This document shows, piece by piece, positions 56,814-64,000 of a DNA stretch of 64,000 bases. The DNA comes from Bombardia bombarda (lineage: Eukaryota; Ascomycota; Sordariomycetes; Sordariales; Lasiosphaeriaceae), in the NCBI GenBank assembly GCA_030512295.1, contig JAULSR010000002.1, positions 2,914,001 to 2,978,000 of the forward strand. Reading direction: 5' to 3'. A model generated the notes under the pieces. The model was not told where the DNA came from and did not search any database. It was given only the letters and a program-made list of their open reading frames with translations. The position numbers and the translations under genes were made by a program. How positions within the stretch are numbered: the stretch's first letter is position 1; every line of letters starts with the position of its first letter.

Positions 56814-57838
56814 ATATGCAAGCGCTTCATCTTTTTGGATTTCCTCCTTTCCATCTGTCAACTTCTGGTCTTTTTGTCGTATTCCATCATATCCACTTCT
56901 CTCTTCCTCTTCCTTTTTCATCAATTTCCTCGTTTCCCAAATATCCAGCGACGTTGCCTTGCTTCACTCCGTGATATTTGGCGAACCTGCTTAATCCTCA
57001 ATGCATCACCGGCCAACGGGGCGGTTCGGTTAGGGACTATTTCATAGCCGCCAAGGTTCCCGTCCCTGTCCAAAACGACTCGTCCCCGCAATGAGGCGCC
57101 TGGCTGGACGTAACGAATCAATTTATCCGCAAATAGGATTGCGGCACTTCAACTTCAATACCTTTTCTACGAATATCACATGTTCTGCATGATGTACCCC
57201 AGATCTCGACGACCCCGCACTAACGCATCGCTCCTCCAACTGAGCCAGACGCTCCGAAGAGTGAATGCATTATCATGATGAATGGCGTCGAAGACCAGGC
57301 CTCCTACCTGGATTTGGTAACAATGAGGAGGTCTTTTTTAAGAACAGCAATAAAGGTGGGAGTTGTTAGAAGCGCACCACAGACCGGCCTGCATTCTGCA
57401 TCGGGATGGTACCGTATGGTCCACACCGACACCGAGTTAGACAACACCATGTCCGTAAAATCTCCAGATCCCAGACTCAGACTCGTCACCATGGCAAACT
57501 GAGCATTGCGCATATGACATAATCTCCGTTGCTAACCCACCGTGTAGGTAGCTTGGCCCTGCTGCGATGGAATCATATGTCGAGATCCACCAATCGCTCC
57601 ATAGCTCTGGACCTTGTCCTGTCCGGTCTGTGGAGTGGTGAAGCAACACAAACCTGAAGAGCTCGATTCAGTAGGTCGGGTATATCTCTCCAAGCTGGCG
57701 ATGCCGTTCTTGGCATGCCAGACACCACAAGTTATAACAGCCGCCATGGCTTCTCCCGTCTAGACCCCGATAGAGCTCGCCCAGCCAGGCTCTCTTCTTC
57801 AACCGCGCTCCCAGCTACCCGGCTAAAACACATCCCCA
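56814..57838. other. Intergenic region tRNA-Gly/pectin methylesterase
   Basis: About 1 kb, including the esterase promoter. A weak tRNA-like stretch on the minus strand near 57190-57250 does not fold fully. Nothing else recognised. Confidence 0.5.
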
Positions 57839-58883
57839 ATGAAGTCGTCCCTCCTCGCCCTCCTCCCGCTCGTTGCCACGGCCCTCGGCGCCAGCCGAAC
57901 CAGCCCTCCCTCAGGCTGTCTCAGCGTGGCCAATTCAGGCGGGCAGTACACTACCATCCAGGCAGCCGTCAACGCGCTGTCGACTACGTCCACGGCGGCG
58001 CAGTGCATCTTCATCGGGGCCGGGACGTACACGGAGCAGGTGCTAGTGCCGGCGCGCAGTGCGAAGCTGACCATCTACGGCTACACGGCCGACACGTCGA
58101 GCTACGCGGGCAACAAGGCTATCATCACGAGCAGCAAGAGTCAGGCGAACGGGCTGTCCAATGACGAGACGGCGACGCTGCGGGTCAAGGCGGCCAACTT
58201 CAAGCTGTATAATGTTAACGTCAACAACGGGTACGGCAAGGGCAGCCAGGCGGTGGCCCTGAGCGCCTACGCCGACAGCGGCTACTACGCCTGCTCCTTC
58301 ACGGGCTACCAGGACACCCTGCTCGCGCAGCAGGGCAACCAGCTCTACTCCAAGTGTCTGATCCAGGGCGCCACCGACTTCATCTTTGGCCAGCACGCGC
58401 CGGCGTGGTTCGACAAGTGCGACATTCGCGTGCTTGCTTCTTCGGTGGGCTATGTTACTGGTAAGCTTCCCTTCCCACCCTCCCTCCATCTATTAGTTAG
58501 TTCACCAACAAGACAGCATCCGGCCGCCCTTCCTCCTCCGACGCAAACTACTACGTCTTCAACGGCTGCACCATCGCGGCCGCCTCGGGCAACACCGTCA
58601 CAAAGGGCGCCTACTACCTTGGGCGGCCCTGGGCGGCGTACGCGCGCGTCGTGGTGCAAAAGACGAGCATGACCAGCGTCATCAACTCGGCCGGCTGGCG
58701 CATCTGGAACACGGGCGACGAGCGCACGAGCAACGTCGTCTTTGGCGAGTATGCCAACACGGGGACGGGGCTGCGGGCACGCGCGCGTCGTTTGCGACTA
58801 AGCTGGGGAGCGCCGTGTCCATCGCGACGGTGCTGGGGAGCGGGTATGCGAGCGCGGGGTGGTATGATGGGGCGTATATGTAG
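57839..58883 (+). CDS. Secreted pectin methylesterase (CE8), frame break near the C-terminus
   Basis: Two exons, 57839-58460 and 58517 onward. Signal peptide about residues 1-18 (MKSSLLALLPLVATALGA). The beta-helix has family motifs GQYTTIQAAVNAL, ALSAYADSGYYACSFTGYQD with Asp159 (general acid/base), GATDFIFG with Asp180 (nucleophile), and after the intron YYLGRPWAAYARVV with the substrate-binding Arg and Trp. It de-esterifies homogalacturonan, opening pectin to lyases and polygalacturonases. After EYANTGTG the frame is lost: the expected tail SFATKLGSAVSIATVLGSGY followed by SAGWYDGAYM and TAG (58881-58883) lies in another frame. A single missing G around the run 58767-58770 explains this. 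Read as given, translation continues to 58971 into repeat DNA with a meaningless Arg/Lys-rich end. Confidence 0.93.
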
Positions 58884-59695
58884 GTTGGTTGAAAAGAAGA
58901 TGGTATTGGTCGTTGTTCGTGGAAGAGGGAAGAAAGGAGAAGGAGAAATAAAAAAGGAGAAGGAGAAATAAAAAAGGAAAGAGAAATAAAAAAGGAAAGA
59001 GAAATAAAAAAGGAAAGAGAAATAAAAAAGGAAAGAGAAATAAAAAAGGAAAGAGAAATAAAAAAGGAAAGAGAAATAAAAAAGGAAAGAGCTTATTTGA
59101 CGGTATTTCCGAACTATCTTCTTCTTCTTATCTTATCTGATCGTGCCACATGCTCCTTCCTTACCATAAGGTTTGAGGTGGTGGCTTGTATGGAGGTCTT
59201 GTCACTGGCCCTTTTCACACTTTTTGCTTCTCAAAATCACAAGCACACGAAACTTTTGCAACTGCAACTCTCCCGCCACACACATGGATCCTCTCAGCCA
59301 TACAAATACAATGCAGCACACGAGGTATCCCATGTAGTGAGCCGTTCAACTACCATGCCGTTAAAATGGCTTCTGTTATCGAAGCTTGTCACAAGACACT
59401 GATAATCCTCCACTCACAGTTCGTGCGATGGAACCAGAGGGGTCCTTACATCGGTTGAGCCGCTGTGGAAAAGCTCTTGGCATTCCAAAACCTTAAGGTG
59501 TCTTCAAGCCTCTCTGACTCTCTCACAGCTATCTCCGGTGCACACTCTAACCTTAATCTCCTTCAAAAAAGACCTATAAAAGCTGATCCCTTTCCATCTC
59601 TACTCCCGGCTCTTCACCACTCAAACCATTCCTCAGCTTCCACAATACATCTTGCTCGCTAACACCATAACTACCAGTTCTATTCAGACTTGAAA
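58884..59695. other. Intergenic region with minisatellite
   Basis: About 810 bp: the esterase 3' region with an 18-bp tandem repeat, then the presumed promoter of the RBR gene. No other gene seen. Confidence 0.55.
58940..59091. repeat. 18-bp minisatellite, about 8 copies
   Basis: Tandem copies of GAGAAATAAAAAAGGAAA; the first two copies carry GGAGAAG variants and the last six are almost identical, starting about 60 bp after the esterase stop. Confidence 0.93.
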
Positions 59696-61222
59696 ATGGT
59701 CTACAACGCTTGCCGGTTGACCGCCGTTGTCTCGAGCATCACAGGGGATTCGTGGCTCAACAACATCGAATCGCCAACGTGGATATCATGCCCCATATCG
59801 GACTGCAGCGATACTCTACCCATCCAAAATACTCAGGAGATGTTGAAGTTCCTCAGCGACCTAAAAGACCCTCAAATTTACGAACACATCAACAGGTTTC
59901 ACATCATCACCAGGCTACGCAGCGCGGCCCGCCAACACAGTCTGCCCGATGTGGCCCTGCGTCGCGCAGCAGACCTGCACACCCGGCTGATAGACCACGG
60001 ACGCATGGGCTTCTCCCTGGACAGCACCGATCCCCAACCCGAGGAGGTCGCCATCCTGCCGCTCGACACGACAGATGGCCCAGACGCCCTACAAATCCCA
60101 TTCCTAACAGACATGTTCCTCCGCACCGGCCAGCCCCCCATCACAAACTCCTCAGCAAACCTGCGCCCGGAGCGTCGCCGCACTCACACCGACACTGTCG
60201 CCGCCAGGCTGGTCGCTGCCGAACCCCGCGAGTGCCTTGCCTGCACGGAGAATCTCCCCGAAGTCGTCGACGACACCCTCGAGGACGAGTTCGAATGGCT
60301 GCAGGCGATCGGCGACTTTTCAGGCAGCTGGGCCCTTCGAATACGGACCTTTCCGCCAATGTGCACACTCCCAGACTGCAGCGAGGCTCACCATCTCGAT
60401 TTGTGCCGCAACTGCCTCGACCGATCTCTCAGGGCTTCTCTCGAGGCCCGCGGCCCCGGCGGCTGCGACTCGCTGGCGTGTCCGCAGGGCTGCGGCCACA
60501 CATACTCCAAGCAGGAGGTTCTCTTCCTGGCCACCTCGACCGAGACGCGCGCGCTGTACGAGAAGTTCCGCCGCCTGGCCAGGATCGCCACCCTGCCTAA
60601 TTTCCGCTGGTGTCTCGCCCCGGGCTGCGGCATGGGCGAGGTCTTCGACAACGACAAGAAGATACCAACATTGACCCGCGTCAGCTGCAGCACCTGCCGC
60701 GCCGAGACGTGCTTCTCGTGCCAGGTCCCCTAGCACGACAGCTACACGTGCCACGAGCTCCAGCAGGCCAAGATGGGGGCGACCAGGGCGACGCTGGAGT
60801 GCATCGCCAAAACTTCAAAGCCATGCGGGAGGTGCGAGGCGCCGATCGAGAAGAAGGGCGGGTGCTTCCACATGACGTGCGGCGTGTGCGGGTTCGAGTT
60901 TTGCTGGGAGTGCAGGGCGGACTGGGGCAAGATAGAGCGGCTGGGCCAGCAAGGGGAGGTGGTGAATGATCGGACGGGGCATGCGGAGGGGTGCTGGTTT
61001 AGGGACGAGAATGTGCCGACGCCGACGATGGTGCTGGGGAACACGGTGGCGGAGGCGGCGGCGCAGTTTGGTGAGTAGAGGGAGGAGGAGGAGGCGAGGG
61101 AGGAGGAGGCGAGGGAGGAGGAGGCGAGGGAGGAGGAGAGGGGGGATGATGTTTGGATGGATTCGAGGTTGGGCTGGGCGGCGGAGTGGGCTAGGGTGTT
61201 TTTTGAGAGGGATAATCAATGA
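59696..61222 (+). pseudogene. RBR-type E3 ubiquitin ligase gene with two in-frame TAG codons (candidate RNA-edited gene or pseudogene)
   Basis: One frame of 509 codons ending in TGA at 61220, with TAG at 60731-60733 (codon 346) and 61076-61078 (codon 461) and no frameshift. Domains: RING1-like CLAC...CTLPDCSEAHHLDLCRNCLD, then CPQGCGHTYSKQEV. The IBR includes FRWCLAPGCGMGEVF, VSCSTCRAETCFSCQVP, TAG, HDSYTCHELQ. The Rcat/RING2 is CGRCEAPIEKKGGCFHMTCG with the ubiquitin-accepting Cys in GGC (codon 60863-60865), then FEFCWEC. The tail HAEGCWFRDENVP is followed by TAG and an E/A/R-rich coiled stretch with DDVWMDSRLGWAAEWARVFF. The first TAG sits exactly where the family has Trp of VPWH. If translation stops there, the enzyme lacks its catalytic domain and is dead. 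Either a recent pseudogene or a gene whose mRNA is corrected by A-to-I editing. Confidence 0.85.
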
Positions 61223-64000
61223 TGGGTTGGTTTGTGTTTGTTTTGTTGGGTGATGGGGAGGTTGTTGATGGGGACTGGGGGTATGCTAAGTATGCTATAC
61301 TGGGACGCGTGAGGGCAGGCAGTGGATCTTGAAGAACTTGTTGTTGTTTTTCCTTTACAGCGGGTGGATTTCATGGCGTCTGACGGTGTTATATACCATT
61401 TATATTTGTATGCCCATGTCTGGCATGGCGCTTTTGTTTACTGACGTTGTTTGTATACGTACATGCTGAAAGGGATATGTGTGTGTATGTGGTTGACTGG
61501 CTGACTGGCCTCGGGAGAATGAGAGAAGAGATAGAGTGATAGACAAACCGGTTCGGATAAGTTAAGCACTTTTGGTTTGGACTGATGAGGGTCGTAATAA
61601 TGCATAGCTATTGTGAGCCTTTAGTACTTTTGATATCTTTGCCGTGTTTGTTCGTGTTTGTTTCTTCGCTCGTCAGGTGAGTGTTTCTTGTCTATCTCTT
61701 CAGTATGCTATATACTGGCTGTGAAGTTGATCATGGGACTCACTTGGGTGTGAGATGGGGTAGTCCTCTGTACCAGGAAATTCATGAGCTGATGTCCACG
61801 TGCTTGATTCCTCTTATGGAAGTTCGAGGAGCGAACACAGATTTGATCGCTGTGTGTTAGTCAACTAACAATCAGAGCCAAGTATAATTCTTAGTTTGTT
61901 GGTAGAGAGACTAGGGATGGAGAGATTTCAAGTTGTCTTTAATCAGTTTTGTCAACTTGCATCTGAATATGTCAGTCGGCACTATTCAAGCATCACCGTC
62001 TAACTTTCAGAGTTCATTCCTAATGGATATATCAAGGGAGGACCTCTGGACTGTCCATACCCCTTTCTGTATCTTATCACAACGAATCCCTCATGAGCCA
62101 CCAGCCGTTCTTCACTTAATAGTAAAGGCTTTTGCGTACAAGTGCCGTGCATCAGGGAATAACATGTTTCTGGTACAGTCAAAACAGACACCAGATCCAA
62201 TTCAAAACTATCACCGTCATGTTTATTCTTCGACCTATAAGAATTGATTCCAACATCTTTAACGGCAGTTGGTGAAACTCAACTTGCCATCATCGCTATC
62301 TCCAGCAAGACTACTCCATACCTAACTAATTTCCGTAACTTGAAGTATCCATACTCGAATCAATCACGTCATGTTTCTTTCAATGGGCGGCAAGAAAAAC
62401 ACACAAGCTACACTCTGATGTAACGTGACCACCGGCCGGCGGCTCAGAGACAGCGAACGACGACCCCAGATTTCGTCAACCCAACGGTTGTCTCACCACC
62501 CCCCTGGAAACAAGATGGAAAAAAGCAAAAACACAAAACAAGGCAACCCAAGAGCCGTTGGTCCAAGCGTCGGTACGTAGCCGAGAGGGAAGATTGGATT
62601 TCGGGCGGGTGGGGAAATTTCCCGTTGATTTCATTCGTTGCGCTAAGCTATCTTGAGCGACCAACTTTTTTTGACATGGGGAGCAAATTTGAGGAGCAAG
62701 GATCTGGGGTTGAGGAATTTCTATTTGATTTGAGATTTGATAGGATGGCAGGAACGAATGAACGAAACAAACAGGGAATGAAGGGCAAATCAGGCAGATC
62801 CGAGAACGGAAAGAACGATTTCAAGAAAAACCACCTCAAAAAAAAAGACAAGGAAGGGAAGGAGCGGCTCTCGCACTTTCTTGGCACTCTTTTTCGGAAG
62901 TCGTCGGTGGTGTCGGTGTCGTGATTAGGCGGCTAGCAAAAAAGATTAGTTTTCTTGAAATGAACGCTAGGTCTGTGCGAGGTCTGGCCCCTTGCAAGTT
63001 GCAACCCTTCAAACTGGAACCTCGAGTCAGTTCAGGTAAAGGTAGGCGGGCAGACTGGGGTGGGTTCGATGATGGGGATTGGGACTTTTGGAGGATGATG
63101 ACGGACATGCCAATCCAGTCATTTCCCACAATTGACCATTCGTTTTCGCTAACTTGCTATTGACCAGCGTCTCCGACAAGTTTCGGGCAAAAATGTTCTC
63201 CCGCACGATGCATCTGTCGGGATATTCCGCCGCCCACTCACTTCGCGCGCGCGCTGATGCGTGTGGACAACTACAGCAGCCAGCAGCAAGCAGCTAAAGC
63301 GACGCCCCCCCTCTCAATTCCCGTTCTTTCAACATCTTGGACCCCTCCCACGCCGATATAGCGTTTAGCTGCATCTAAGCGACGACTACCGGTGTGCACA
63401 GTGCAGCCGGCCCTTCCTCCTCCCCTCGAATCGGAAAAATGGAGACCTTAACAAAGTGCGTGTGCTGACTGTTGGCCTGGGTTGGAGACTTGGAGTTGGA
63501 GGACACACACTACGAGCAGGAATGGAGCCACGGCAAGGTGGGTGAGAGGTCGACTTACCTACTAGCTCCCTGAACGCCAAGCTGGGATCCAAGACGGACT
63601 GACAGGTGGGAAGTGCGGAGAGACCCCCGGGGACTGTCGGGGGCTGTCTCGACCTGCTTGCTAATAACTGCAGTGGTGTGGTCACTGTGCTGAGGTGCGG
63701 TGTGTGGTGTGTAGAGTGGTGTGGGCGTGGTGTGTTGCTGCCCGGTGATAGTGGCGGTGGTGGTGGTAGTGGTGGTGATGATGGCGATGATTGCACCCAT
63801 ACCGTATGGCCTGGGGAGGAAGGACTCACTGATGGCAGCAAGTCCCCTCGCTGCAACCATTAAACAACAAGGGCTCGCTACCAGTCCATTTTTGGACTGC
63901 CGCAACTTGGACTTCTCCCCAAACGGGAACAGGATCTTGCTGTCTTGGCCTTTCTCAGCTATCCATGGACATTCAACCGATCTCAAGTGGCAAGAGCGGA
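61223..64000. other. Right-hand intergenic region
   Basis: About 2.8 kb to the window edge. Minus-strand frames at 63386-63986 are driven by a GGT/GAT-rich simple repeat (about 63745-63790) and by low-complexity Ser/Pro/Thr sequence, and are not convincing. No RNA gene recognised. Promoter or UTR of a gene beyond the edge may be included. Confidence 0.45.

Noticed and set aside
57190..57250. Minus-strand A-box-like TGGCTCAGTTGG
   Set aside because: B box and anticodon stem are not convincing; no complete cloverleaf.
63386..63986. Minus-strand frames of 143-156 codons at the right end
   Set aside because: Low-complexity Thr/Ser/Pro sequence from a GGT/GAT simple repeat, no start context or similarity.

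Overview
The window is nuclear DNA of a filamentous ascomycete. Genes are GC-rich in third positions, introns are short (about 50-170 bp, GT..AG with CTAAC/CTGAC-like branch sites), intergenic regions are long, and the proteins read like Sordariomycete orthologues (HIR1, TRM7, MAK5, GPI18, YTH protein). The secreted enzymes (GH74 xyloglucanase with CBM1, AA9 LPMO, CE8 pectin methylesterase, plus a GH2 beta-galactosidase) point to a plant-biomass degrader, most likely Sordariales. The exact species cannot be fixed from the sequence alone.

Layout. 0-4 kb: 5' part of the histone chaperone gene HIR1 (minus, running off the left edge) and a small lysine-rich protein. 6.7-16 kb: three Golgi-type mannosyltransferase genes of families GT32, GT15 and GT69, with a 423-bp inverted-repeat MITE between the last two. 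17-23 kb: a GNAT acetyltransferase, the tRNA 2'-O-methyltransferase TRM7 and the ribosome-biogenesis DEAD-box helicase MAK5. 24-30 kb: a GPI-anchored acid phosphatase, tRNA-Asn, an AT-rich island, tRNA-Arg and a serine-rich repeat protein. 30.6-38.2 kb: a divergent GH74/GH2 pair that may share a promoter region and could cooperate on xyloglucan. 39-46.6 kb: a 694-residue low-complexity protein, the GPI mannosyltransferase GPI18 and a multi-pass membrane protein. 48.7 kb: a 206-bp solo LTR with a perfect 5-bp target-site duplication. 49-52 kb: a YTH-domain (m6A reader type) RNA-binding protein. 54.6-61.2 kb: AA9 LPMO, intron-containing tRNA-Gly, pectin methylesterase, and an RBR-type E3 ubiquitin ligase gene. 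The last 2.8 kb shows no convincing gene.

The most interesting observation is the RBR ligase gene. Its 509-codon frame has no frameshift but carries two in-frame TAG codons. The first replaces the tryptophan of the conserved VPWH motif of the IBR domain, lies in a T-A-G context and sits at the edge of a hairpin loop. That is the expected signature of a premature stop corrected by sexual-stage A-to-I mRNA editing (UAG to UGG), known in Sordariomycetes; an ordinary pseudogene is the alternative.

A second pattern is technical or evolutionary. Four single-base losses, each at a G or C run, break the frames of TRM7, MAK5 (twice) and the pectin methylesterase, while sequence on both sides stays conserved. 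The common pattern suggests consensus errors in the assembly more than four real mutations.
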